Source: Acidimicrobiaceae bacterium (GTDB lineage Bacteria; Actinomycetota; Acidimicrobiia; Acidimicrobiales; RAAP-2). From it: 58,464 nucleotides of DNA. Both the position numbers and the translations under genes were made by a program. The DNA lies in NCBI GenBank assembly GCA_003138855.1, contig PLHF01000116.1, positions 1-58,464 of the forward strand. The letters are read 5' to 3'. The stretch's first letter is position 1. Each line of letters opens with the position of its first letter. The notes beneath the pieces were generated by a model. It saw only the letters and a list, made by a program, of their open reading frames with translations. It did not search any database and was not told where the DNA came from. Below are positions 31,579 through 39,981 of the stretch, one piece after another.

Positions 31579-34500
31579 ATGGAAACACTGGCCCCGCCGG
31601 TCGTCGCCGTCGTCGTCGCCCACGATCCCGGTCCGTGGTTCGAAGAGACGCTGGCTTCGCTCGCCTCCCAGGACTATGCAGAGCTGTCGGTCCTGGTCCT
31701 CGACGACGCCGGCACCGAAGACGTGACGGCGCGGGTGGCGGCGGTGCTGCCCACCGCCTACGTGCGCCGCTTCGAGGAGAACCGTGGCTTCGGGGCCACC
31801 GTCAACGAGGTGCGGACGATGGTCGAGGGCGCCGCCTACTTCCTGCTGTGCCATGACGACGTGGCCCTCTTCCCGGATACGACCCATTTCCTGGTGGAGG
31901 AGGCGTTTCGCTCCAACGCAGGGATCGTCTCCCCCAAGGTGGTCAGCTGGAGCGACCCCGAGCGCCTGATCCACGTGGGGTTGATGGTCGACAAGGGTGG
32001 CTCGGTTGTCGACCGGGTGCAGCCCCACGAGATCGACCACGGGCAGCATGACGCCGTCCGGGACGTCTTCGTGGCCCCCGGGGGCTGCACCTTGGTCCGA
32101 GCCGACCTGTTCGAGGAGCTCGAGGGGTTCGACCCCGCCATCATCGCCATGGGCGAGGACCTCGACCTGTGCTGGAGGGCCCAGGTGGTGGGTGCCCGCA
32201 TCATCGTCGCCCCCGATGCCAGGGTTCGCCACCTCGAGGAGATGGCCAGCGGGGCGTGCCCCCTCGAGGAGTCGTTGCTGGCGTCCGGCTCAGGGACGGC
32301 ATCCGGCTCGACGGTCCCGGGCCGGCACCCGGTCACGCTCCAGGAGCTCCAGCGCCGCCATGAGCTCCTTGCGGTCTTCAAGTGCTACGGACGGTTCCAT
32401 CTGGTCCGCGTGGTTCCCCAGGTGCTGGTCCTCGCCATCGGGGAGGTCACCGTGGCCGGGCTGGCCGGAAACCGGCTCCGGGCCCGGGCAGTGATCCGGG
32501 CCTGGCGCTGGAACCTGGGCCGGTTGCCGACCGTGGGCCGGCAGCGGGCCCGGCTCCGGGCTCATCGCCGGTTGGGCGACAAGGAGATCCGGCTGCTCCA
32601 GGTGAGGGGCAGCGCACGGCTGTCGGCCTATGGCCGCCGTGTGTTCCAACAGGGATTCCACGGCGTCCACGCCGATGAGCTGGCTGTTTCCGGGGAGGAC
32701 GTAGACGCGGAACTCGGCGAGCCGGCTTCCGTCGGGCCGGCCATGGTGGGCGCCGAGGCCGATCGAGGCCGGGTGAACGGTCGGGCCCGCCTGATCACGT
32801 GGCTGGTGGCGGCGCTGGTGGTGGTCGTCGGGACCAGGGGGGTGCTGGGTCCCCGGCTCCCCGCCGTCGGGCAGTTCGCACCCTTCCCCGGGTGGTCCTC
32901 GACGATCGCTCAGTTCTTCACCGGCTGGCACCCCTCGGGGGTGGGGACGACCGCACCGGCCACACCTGCTCTGGCCCTGGCCGGCCTGGTCGGCACCGTG
33001 CTACTGGGCGCGATGGGACTTGCCCAGAAGGTGCTGGTCTTCGCCTGTGTGCCGCTGGGTGTCTGGGGCGTGGTGCGCCTGCTCCGCCCCTTCCGATCGC
33101 AGCGGGCCGCGTTGGTGGCCGGCCTGGCGTACCTGGCCATGGCCCTCCCGTACGATGCGCTGGCACTGGGGCGGTGGGACGCCCTGGTCATGTACGCAGG
33201 GGCGCCCTGGGTGCTGGCGTTCCTGTTCCAGGCCACCGGCTCGGTGCCTTTCGCCACGCCGGGCGGACCAGCGGCGACGCCCCTGGCCGACGGCGGTGGC
33301 CCGGAGGACGGATCCCGGGCCCCGTCGGTGGCGGGCCGGTGGGCCGCCTTGAACGGCCGCCACCGGAGGCTCGGGAGCATCGTGGCGCTCGGCCTGGTGG
33401 AGGCGGTCCTGATCTCCTTCGTCCCGGCGGCAGCCGTGGTGGTGGTGCTGGCGGCGGTCACCCTCGTGATCTCCTCCATCTTCGACCGTGACTGGCGCTC
33501 CGGTCGGCAGGCCCTCTGGCTGGCGCTCGGCGCCACGGCGGCTGCCGGGGTGATCTGCCTGCCCTGGGTGATCGGCGTGTTATCGGCCGGACGGGGGGCG
33601 GTGGCCGTGTTCGGTGTGCCGACACCGACATCGGAAGCCGCGTCGTGGGGCTCGTTGCTGCGGTTCGCGGTCGGTCCGATCGGGGCGTCGCCCCTGGCGT
33701 GGGGATTCGCGGTGGCGGCCCTGGTGCCGCTGATCCTGGCCCGCGGGGCACGCTTCCGATGGGCCGCGCGGTTCTGGACCATCGCCCTGGTGTTCTGGTT
33801 CGCGGCCTGGATCATCGGACGGGGGTGGACCGGCAGCCTGGCCATCGACCCCCTGGTCCTGTTGGGTCCGGCCGCGGTGGCCATAGCAGCGTCGATCGGC
33901 CTCGGAGTCGCTGCCTTCGAGGTGGACCTGCGACGGGCCGAGTTCGGGTGGCGGCAGTTGGTGACCGTGGTGGCGATCGGGGCGGTGGTACTCGGCTCGA
34001 TCCCGACGCTGGTCTCCGCCCTGCCGGGGCGATGGGACCTGCCGATCAACGACTTCGGCCAGTCGGTGGCCTGGATGCAGGCCAAGGGGGCTGCCGGCTC
34101 CTTCCGGGTGCTCTGGTTGGGTGATCCGCGGTCCCTCAACCAGGGTTCGTGGAGCGCAGGTGACGGGCTCGCCTACGCCACGTCGGAGGATGGCAGCCCC
34201 GATGCGCGGTGGCTGTGGAACGCCGCCGGCCCCGGCCCCGCCTCGGGCCTGGCGTCCGCGGTCGACCTGGCCCGTTCCGACCGCACCGACCAGTTGGGCA
34301 GCATGCTGGCGCCTGCCGGAGTCCGCTACGTGGTGCTCCTGACCTCGGTCGCTCCCGAGATCAGCGGCGAGCAGAGCCCCCAGCAGTACCCCGTCCCCTC
34401 CGACGTTGCCCCGGCCCTGGGCCGCCAGCTCGACCTGATCCCGGTCATCGCGGGGACCGGGATCACCGTCTACGACAATGCCGCCTGGATTCCTGAGCGG

Positions 34501-34995
34501 GCAGAGGTGGCCGGAGGGGTGACCCCCGCCAAGACGACCAGCCCCGACGTGTTGGCTGCCGCCCCCGGCTCGAAGATCGTCCCTGGTGCGCAACCGGTGC
34601 TTCCCGGCCCGGCGGCCTCGCGCGTCTACCGCGGCCCGCTGTCGAAGGGCACCGTGCTCACCGCCCTCGCTCCGGCTGGCAGCTGGAGCCTGATCGCGCC
34701 GTCCGGCGCGCCGGCACCGCGCGCGGCGTCGTTCGGATGGGCGGGGAGCTATCGGGTGGACGCTGCCGGCTCGGGCACCCTCCGCTTCGAAGGCGGACTG
34801 CTGGTGCCGCTCTCCGGTCTCCTGTCCATCGCCGGGTGGCTCCTTGCGGCGGCCGCCCTGATCGGTCGTCGGCGACACCGCCTGAGTTGGCACCCGTCGG
34901 CGGGCGGTCGTCGTCGGGTGGGCGCCGATGAGCCGTCGGCACCCGAGGACGGCCGGGGCGAGGGCGGGACGCCCGTCGCCGAGGTGGTGCCGTGA
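31579..34995 (+). CDS. Giant GT2 glycosyltransferase with multi-TM C-terminal half
   Basis: 1138 aa. The first 230 residues are a GT-A family 2 domain: VVAVVVAHDPGPWFEETL, VLVLDDAGTEDV, NRGFGATVNEV, LLCHDDVAL (DxD-like) and GEDLDLCWRAQ. From about residue 395 at least ten membrane segments follow with long outside loops, and a last TM near 1075-1095 precedes a basic cytosolic tail. Such proteins are common in Actinobacteria next to a DUF5719 gene and are thought to act in envelope glycan assembly; the reaction is unknown. The stop overlaps the next GTG (GTGA), so the two products are probably partners. Confidence 0.85.
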   Translation: METLAPPVVAVVVAHDPGPWFEETLASLASQDYAELSVLVLDDAGTEDVTARVAAVLPTAYVRRFEENRGFGATVNEVRTMVEGAAYFLLCHDDVALFPDTTHFLVEEAFRSNAGIVSPKVVSWSDPERLIHVGLMVDKGGSVVDRVQPHEIDHGQHDAVRDVFVAPGGCTLVRADLFEELEGFDPAIIAMGEDLDLCWRAQVVGARIIVAPDARVRHLEEMASGACPLEESLLASGSGTASGSTVPGRHPVTLQELQRRHELLAVFKCYGRFHLVRVVPQVLVLAIGEVTVAGLAGNRLRARAVIRAWRWNLGRLPTVGRQRARLRAHRRLGDKEIRLLQVRGSARLSAYGRRVFQQGFHGVHADELAVSGEDVDAELGEPASVGPAMVGAEADRGRVNGRARLITWLVAALVVVVGTRGVLGPRLPAVGQFAPFPGWSSTIAQFFTGWHPSGVGTTAPATPALALAGLVGTVLLGAMGLAQKVLVFACVPLGVWGVVRLLRPFRSQRAALVAGLAYLAMALPYDALALGRWDALVMYAGAPWVLAFLFQATGSVPFATPGGPAATPLADGGGPEDGSRAPSVAGRWAALNGRHRRLGSIVALGLVEAVLISFVPAAAVVVVLAAVTLVISSIFDRDWRSGRQALWLALGATAAAGVICLPWVIGVLSAGRGAVAVFGVPTPTSEAASWGSLLRFAVGPIGASPLAWGFAVAALVPLILARGARFRWAARFWTIALVFWFAAWIIGRGWTGSLAIDPLVLLGPAAVAIAASIGLGVAAFEVDLRRAEFGWRQLVTVVAIGAVVLGSIPTLVSALPGRWDLPINDFGQSVAWMQAKGAAGSFRVLWLGDPRSLNQGSWSAGDGLAYATSEDGSPDARWLWNAAGPGPASGLASAVDLARSDRTDQLGSMLAPAGVRYVVLLTSVAPEISGEQSPQQYPVPSDVAPALGRQLDLIPVIAGTGITVYDNAAWIPERAEVAGGVTPAKTTSPDVLAAAPGSKIVPGAQPVLPGPAASRVYRGPLSKGTVLTALAPAGSWSLIAPSGAPAPRAASFGWAGSYRVDAAGSGTLRFEGGLLVPLSGLLSIAGWLLAAAALIGRRRHRLSWHPSAGGRRRVGADEPSAPEDGRGEGGTPVAEVVP

Positions 34996-36491
34996 CGGGT
35001 CCCGACGAGAGAGCGGCCGGCGCCGCGGCTCCGCCGGACCCTGCCTGGGTCGCACGCCGCCGCTCTCCCCGACCCATGCGGGGACGGTGGGTGACGGTGG
35101 TGGCGATGGTGGCCACCGTGACGGTGGTGGCGGTGGTGGCAGCCATCGTGCCGCCGCCGGCGGCAGCGCCGGCGGCGGGCGGCGGAGACGGGGTCGGGGT
35201 GGCGCCGGACGGTGCCCACTCGTCGTCGGCTTTCTGCTCGGCAGGGACGGGGACGGCGGTGGCCGCCACCATCTACCTGACCAACACGACCTCCCAGACG
35301 GTCGACGGGACGATGACCACCGTCGGCACCCCTTCCGGCAATGGGGCCGTTCCGACGGCGGGTCGGACGGTCGCCGTGCCACCGCGAGGCAGCGAGGCCG
35401 TCGATCCTGCCGTCGGGGTGCCCGCCGGCAACGTCGCCACGTCGTTCGTGTTCGCCGGCGGGGGAGTGGCAGCCAACCAGGTCGTATCCGGTCCCAACGG
35501 ATGGAGCACGGCACCCTGCGCAACGCAGGTGTCATCCCAATGGTCGTTCGCCGGGGGCTCGACGTCGTCCGGCAACACCCTGACGCTCTCGCTCTTCAAC
35601 CCGGCCGCGTCCCAGGCCGTGGTCAACGTCTCCTTCCTGACGGGCTCGGGCGTGATCGCCCCTCAGGACTATCAGGGCCTCGCGGTCCCCGCAGGCCAGT
35701 TGGTGGTCGAGAACGTGGGCGACTTCGTGCAGAACCAGTCGAACATCGGCACCATGGTGACGGCCGAGTCGGGGGCGGTGGTCGGCAACGAGCTGGAACA
35801 GTGGTCATCGGGAGCCACCGGCGGAGTGTCCCTCCGCCTCGGCTCGCCGGAGCCGTCGACCACGTGGCGGTTCGCACAGACGACGGCACTGCCGGGGACG
35901 ACGGTGGGCTTCTCGGTGGCCAACTGGGGCTCGTCCGCGGTGACGGCCAAGTTCTCGCTGGGCCTGCCTTCCGCAACGGTCGTTCCCCGATCGCTGATGG
36001 TCCCTGCGCTCTCGGTGGCCGTCTTCAACGCCACCGCCATCGCAGGATGGCCACAGAGCATCCCTTATGCCGTGACCGTCGACGCCTCCGGACCCGTCGT
36101 CGTGGGCAGGTCGGTCGAGGCGGCCTCGGGTGCGCCAACCCCGGTGTGGGGCTCCTCTTCCGGAGCGGTCACCGTGGCCACCCACTGGCTCGTCCCCGGG
36201 CCGGGAGTGGCCAATGACCCCGGCGCGCCCAACGCCACCGTCGAGAGCCTGGCGGTGGCCAACCCGGGGGCCACTCCGTCGCAGGTCGTCGTGACCGCGT
36301 TGGGAGCACCGAAGCCGGTGGCCGTGTTCACCGTTGCCCCCCATGAGTTGACCGTGCTCGGAACTCATCAGGTCGGGGGCCTCTCCCCGTTCACCGTGAC
36401 CTCCTCACAACCGGTCAACGTCGAAGAGGACGACGACCCCACCGGGGCACCCGGGGTGGTCTCGTCGAGCGGGTTCGCCCTGGGCGGCTAG
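34992..36491 (+). CDS. Exported DUF5719-like protein
   Basis: 499 aa. A basic N-terminus of about 32 residues is followed by a hydrophobic segment (VTVVAMVATVTVVAVVAAIV), a signal anchor or uncleaved signal peptide. The rest is Ser/Thr/Gly/Val-rich beta structure with repeated patterns such as TIYLTNTTSQTVDGTMT and LSLFNPAASQAVVNVSFL, consistent with Ig-like or beta-sandwich units outside the membrane. Only three Cys-type positions are seen. The assignment to DUF5719 rests on composition, length and its place directly after the giant GT2 gene, a conserved actinobacterial pair. Function is unknown. It converges on ftsH. Confidence 0.72.
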   Translation: MTGPDERAAGAAAPPDPAWVARRRSPRPMRGRWVTVVAMVATVTVVAVVAAIVPPPAAAPAAGGGDGVGVAPDGAHSSSAFCSAGTGTAVAATIYLTNTTSQTVDGTMTTVGTPSGNGAVPTAGRTVAVPPRGSEAVDPAVGVPAGNVATSFVFAGGGVAANQVVSGPNGWSTAPCATQVSSQWSFAGGSTSSGNTLTLSLFNPAASQAVVNVSFLTGSGVIAPQDYQGLAVPAGQLVVENVGDFVQNQSNIGTMVTAESGAVVGNELEQWSSGATGGVSLRLGSPEPSTTWRFAQTTALPGTTVGFSVANWGSSAVTAKFSLGLPSATVVPRSLMVPALSVAVFNATAIAGWPQSIPYAVTVDASGPVVVGRSVEAASGAPTPVWGSSSGAVTVATHWLVPGPGVANDPGAPNATVESLAVANPGATPSQVVVTALGAPKPVAVFTVAPHELTVLGTHQVGGLSPFTVTSSQPVNVEEDDDPTGAPGVVSSSGFALGG

Positions 36492-36519
36492 CGCCGCCGA
36501 GACTTCGCCGGCCGGCGGA

Positions 36520-36547
36520 CCGTCAGCGCGATGCCGTCAGCGCGATG
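36520..36547. repeat. Perfect 14-bp tandem duplication at the ftsH 3' end
   Basis: CCGTCAGCGCGATG occurs twice in a row. The ftsH stop codon (36537-36539) lies in one copy; the other forms the immediate downstream sequence. Confidence 0.9.
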
Positions 36548-38855
36548 CCGGGGGCGGCGGAGGCGGCGGCCAGGGCGCCTGCTTGGGCCAGTGCCCCGGA
36601 GCCTGCTGGGCCGGCGGGGGTGGCCACGGGGAAGGCGCGTGGGGCCACTGCCCTGTGGGAGGGGGAGGCAACGGTGACGACCCTGTGCCGGCGGCACCGG
36701 CGGCCGGGGCCGCATCCGCCGGGGCCGCGTCCGCCGGGGGGACCGCTCCTGGTTGATCGGTGCGGACGGCGTTGGAGACCCCACTGTCGGCCGGGACGCC
36801 CGACTCGGGCCCGGTGGTGGGCACTTCTGCGGCACCGACCGGAGGCACGTGGACGCCCGTCGTTCCGTTGACGGGACCGGCGGTCGATCCCTCGGGTGGT
36901 CCGTCGACGTCGTCCGAGCCGGAGGGGCCGTGCTGGGAGGCCACGAAGATCGGTGGAACGCTCTTTGTTCCCTCGGCGTGCACCGGGCGCCCGTAGGCGG
37001 TGTCCACCAGTCGCCCGACCGTCTCGCCGTCGATGGTCTCCTCGTCCAGGAGGGCACGGGCGAGGGCGTCGAGGCCGCCCCGGTGGCGGGCCAGGACCTC
37101 GAGGGCACGCTGCTCCTGGGCCCGGAGGATGAGCTCCACCTCGTCATCGATGATCTGGCTGGTGTGCTCGGAGTAGTCCCGGGTGTGCATCAGGTCCTCG
37201 CCCAGGAAGACCTGGCCCTGCGATCCCCAGGCCATGGGGCCGATCCGGTCGCTCATGCCCCATTCGCGGACCATCTTCCTGGCGAGCTCGGTGTTGCCGA
37301 CCAGGTCGTTGCTGGCCCCCGTGGAGAGATCACCGTAGACGAGCAGCTCCGCGGCCCTGCCACCCATGCGGACGGCCAGGGAGTCCTCGATGTGCTGGCG
37401 CGGATGGATGTGGCGCTCCTCCATCGGGAGCTGCATGGTCACCCCGAGGGCCATGCCGGTGGGCAGGATGGTCACCTTGTGCACCGGGTCGGCATCGGGC
37501 AGGACGTAGGCGAGCACGGCATGCCCGCCTTCGTGGAAGGCCACCCGCTCCTTCTCCTCGCCGGAGAGGACCAGGCTCTCGCGGCGCTGGCCCATGAGCA
37601 CGCGGTCCCGGGAGGCTTCGAAGTCGATGTTCTGGATCTCGGTGGAACCCCTCCGGACGGCGTGGAGGGCGGCTTCGTTGACCAGGTTGGCCAGATCGGC
37701 GCCGCTCATCCCAGGGGTGCCACGGGCGACCTTGCCCAGGTCGACCGTGGGGTCGACCCGCTTGTCCTTGCAGTGCACCTGGAGGATCGGCAGGCGCTCG
37801 TCGAGGTCCGGCAGGGGCACCACGATCTGGCGGTCGAAGCGGCCCGGCCGCAGGATGGCGGCGTCGAGGATGTCGGGGCGATTGGTGGCGGCCATGACCA
37901 CGATGCCCTCGGTCGGGTCGAACCCGTCCATCTCCGAGAGCAGCTGGTTCAATGTCTGCTCACGCTCGTCGTGCCCGCCACCGAGCCCCGCGCCCCGCTT
38001 GCGGCCGATGGAGTCGATCTCGTCGATGAACACGATGGCCGGGGACTGCTTGCGGGCCGTGGCGAACAGATCTCGCACGCGGCTGGCGCCCACACCGACG
38101 AACATCTCCATGAAGTCGGAGCCGCTGACCGACATGAAGGGCACACCGGCCTCCCCGGCCACTGCCCGGGCCAGGAGCGTCTTGCCCGTCCCCGGCGGGC
38201 CGACCAGCAGGATGCCCTTGGGAATGCGGGCACCGATGTCCTTGAACCGCGCCGGCGTCTTCAGGAAGTCCACCACTTCGCTGATCTCGAGTTTGACCCC
38301 GTCGTAGCCGGCGACGTCCCCGAAGGTGGTCGACGGGCGCTCGGTCGAGTAGAGCTTGGCCTTGGAACGCCCGATGGACATGATGCTCCCCATCTGACCC
38401 TGGGCCCGCCGGCTGATGAAGAAGAAGACGCCGATGATGAGGGCCAGCGGGAGGATCCAGGTCAGGAGCGAGACCAAGGGGTTGGGGGTCGAGGTGACCA
38501 GCTTGTAGTCGGATCCGAGCGGCTTGAGGGAGGCGAGCTCGGAGTCCGTGACCGGGTTGGGACCGTTGGCCGTGTAGCTGGACCCGTCGGTCAGGGTCCC
38601 GGTGATCACGCCGGAGCTCTGGTCGACGGTTGCCGTCTTGACCTGCTTGCCGTGGACGTCGTTCAGGAAGGTGTTGTAGGTCAGGGTGTTGGTGCTCGTC
38701 TTGTGCAGCAGGCTCGGGATGATGAAGACCGAGAGGACGGCCACCATGACGACCGCGTAGATGATCAGGCGGTTCTTGTTCTGCCCAGGGACGCCCTGCC
38801 CGGATCCCGGGGGGGGCGGCGGGCCGCTGGGCGAGTTCGGGCTGGGCGGAGTCAC
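36537..38855 (-). CDS. ftsH: ATP-dependent zinc metalloprotease FtsH
   Basis: 772 aa. Membrane-bound AAA+ protease that extracts and degrades membrane and soluble proteins as a hexamer. TM1 is about 29-50, an extracytoplasmic domain lies at 51-125, and TM2 is about 127-147. AAA domain: Walker A GPPGTGKT (219-226), Walker [32 protein letters not shown], pore [12 protein letters not shown]. The protease site HEGGH is at 441-445, with the third ligand in the [13 protein letters not shown] region. The first 26 residues and last 130 are Pro/Gly-rich and longer than in E. coli. GTG 38855 follows minus-strand TAGCAT by 6 nt, suggesting leaderless transcription. Divergent from the CPBP gene. Confidence 0.96.
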   Translation of the reverse strand: MTPPSPNSPSGPPPPPGSGQGVPGQNKNRLIIYAVVMVAVLSVFIIPSLLHKTSTNTLTYNTFLNDVHGKQVKTATVDQSSGVITGTLTDGSSYTANGPNPVTDSELASLKPLGSDYKLVTSTPNPLVSLLTWILPLALIIGVFFFISRRAQGQMGSIMSIGRSKAKLYSTERPSTTFGDVAGYDGVKLEISEVVDFLKTPARFKDIGARIPKGILLVGPPGTGKTLLARAVAGEAGVPFMSVSGSDFMEMFVGVGASRVRDLFATARKQSPAIVFIDEIDSIGRKRGAGLGGGHDEREQTLNQLLSEMDGFDPTEGIVVMAATNRPDILDAAILRPGRFDRQIVVPLPDLDERLPILQVHCKDKRVDPTVDLGKVARGTPGMSGADLANLVNEAALHAVRRGSTEIQNIDFEASRDRVLMGQRRESLVLSGEEKERVAFHEGGHAVLAYVLPDADPVHKVTILPTGMALGVTMQLPMEERHIHPRQHIEDSLAVRMGGRAAELLVYGDLSTGASNDLVGNTELARKMVREWGMSDRIGPMAWGSQGQVFLGEDLMHTRDYSEHTSQIIDDEVELILRAQEQRALEVLARHRGGLDALARALLDEETIDGETVGRLVDTAYGRPVHAEGTKSVPPIFVASQHGPSGSDDVDGPPEGSTAGPVNGTTGVHVPPVGAAEVPTTGPESGVPADSGVSNAVRTDQPGAVPPADAAPADAAPAAGAAGTGSSPLPPPPTGQWPHAPSPWPPPPAQQAPGHWPKQAPWPPPPPPPASR

Positions 38856-38861
38856 CCCTAC

Positions 38862-38867
38862 ATGCTA
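38862..38867 (-). promoter_or_regulatory. Candidate -10 element, leaderless ftsH
   Basis: TAGCAT on the minus strand, 6 nt before GTG 38855. Confidence 0.45.
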
Positions 38868-38942
38868 TGTGCACCGCGCCACATTCGACGCATCACCCGG
38901 GGTCGTCCACGGAGCTGCCGTCTGCGCCCCGGGTTCGGTCGG

Positions 38943-38948
38943 TATCGT
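38943..38948 (+). promoter_or_regulatory. Candidate -10 element, leaderless CPBP gene
   Basis: TATCGT, 6 nt before GTG 38955. The AGGAGG between them abuts the start codon and is too close to serve as a normal Shine-Dalgarno. Confidence 0.4.
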
Positions 38949-38954
38949 AGGAGG

Positions 38955-39980
38955 GTGATCGAGCGGTCCGAAGAGGGAACGGGTCCCGCCGCGGCCGCAG
39001 ACGGTGCCCCCATCGGGGCCCCACTGCCTCCCCCCTGGGCGCCGCCTCCCGGTTGGGCCCCGCCGCCTCCCGTCTGGCCGCCGGGGGCTCCGGGAAGTCC
39101 GGTGCCCCCTGCCCCCCCGTCCGCCGCGGATTCATCCGCCGCGGAGGTCGCCGCCGGACCCGCCGACCACGGGCCGGATGTGCCGCTCAGCCGTCAGTTG
39201 GCAGCCGGAGGAGCCCCCTCGACCCGCGGGTCTGCGTGGGTGTGGGTGCTCTTCGCTGCACTCGGCTTCCTGGCCGGCCAGGTCCTCGCTGCCCTGTTCA
39301 TCACGGCGATCGCGGCTGTCAACGGCCACCTGGGCTCGCTCACTGCCATCACCCACCTCACAGAGCCCCCGACCTGGTACGTCGTGTCCAGCCTGCTCGG
39401 GCTGTGGGCCGGCTTCTTCGGCGGGGCGTGGTTGGCCAGCGCGGTACGGGGAACCAAGAGCCTCGTCCGGGACATGGGCCTGCGGTTCCGGTGGATCGAC
39501 CTGATCGGCATCCCGATCGGCATCGGTGGTCAGTTCCTGGTCGGGTTGATGTACCTGCCCATCGCCCAGCACGTGCACAACTTCAACCAGCGGTTCAACG
39601 CCCCGAGCCAGCGCTTGACGGGGGGGTCGCACGGCGTGGGCTACGTCGTGATCGGCGTCTGCACCGTGGTGGGGGCCCCGTTCTTCGAGGAGCTGTTCTT
39701 CCGCGGCCTGATCCTGCGCTCGCTCGCCCGGTTGTTCGGGGATCTCGGTCGGTGGGTCGGCCCGGCGTTGGCGATCATCGTCTCCGGCGTCCTCTTCGGA
39801 CTGGCCCATGCAGAGTCGCTCCAACTCCTGGGCCTGGCCACCTTCGGGATCATTCTGTCGTTCATCTCCTACCGCACCGGGCGCCTCGGAATGAACATGG
39901 TCGCCCACGCCTCCTTCAACCTGGTCGCCGTGGCCGCCGTCGTGGCCCCTTTCGCCATCGGCACCAGGGTTCTGTTCTGA
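38955..39980 (+). CDS. CPBP-family intramembrane protease (Rce1/Abi-like)
   Basis: 341 aa. The N-terminal 95 residues are Pro/Ala/Gly-rich and cytosolic; about seven membrane helices follow. The active-site motifs of CPBP glutamic-type intramembrane peptidases are present: FFEELFFRGLILR (EExxxR), FGLAHAE and the final NMVAHASFN. Substrates of bacterial members are mostly unknown, some serve in bacteriocin immunity or prenyl-protein-like processing. GTG 38955 was chosen from the -10 spacing. It is head-to-head with ftsH, and 1 nt separates its stop from the start of the next membrane protein, so those two are probably co-transcribed. Confidence 0.88.
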   Translation: MIERSEEGTGPAAAADGAPIGAPLPPPWAPPPGWAPPPPVWPPGAPGSPVPPAPPSAADSSAAEVAAGPADHGPDVPLSRQLAAGGAPSTRGSAWVWVLFAALGFLAGQVLAALFITAIAAVNGHLGSLTAITHLTEPPTWYVVSSLLGLWAGFFGGAWLASAVRGTKSLVRDMGLRFRWIDLIGIPIGIGGQFLVGLMYLPIAQHVHNFNQRFNAPSQRLTGGSHGVGYVVIGVCTVVGAPFFEELFFRGLILRSLARLFGDLGRWVGPALAIIVSGVLFGLAHAESLQLLGLATFGIILSFISYRTGRLGMNMVAHASFNLVAVAAVVAPFAIGTRVLF

Positions 39981-39981
39981 G

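Noticed and set aside
36753..39980. A continuous 1075-codon plus-strand frame across the ftsH locus into the CPBP gene
   Set aside because: Most of it is the antisense of ftsH, which has all FtsH motifs on the minus strand. Only the last 341 codons encode a recognisable protein (CPBP protease). The opening is a by-product of high GC.
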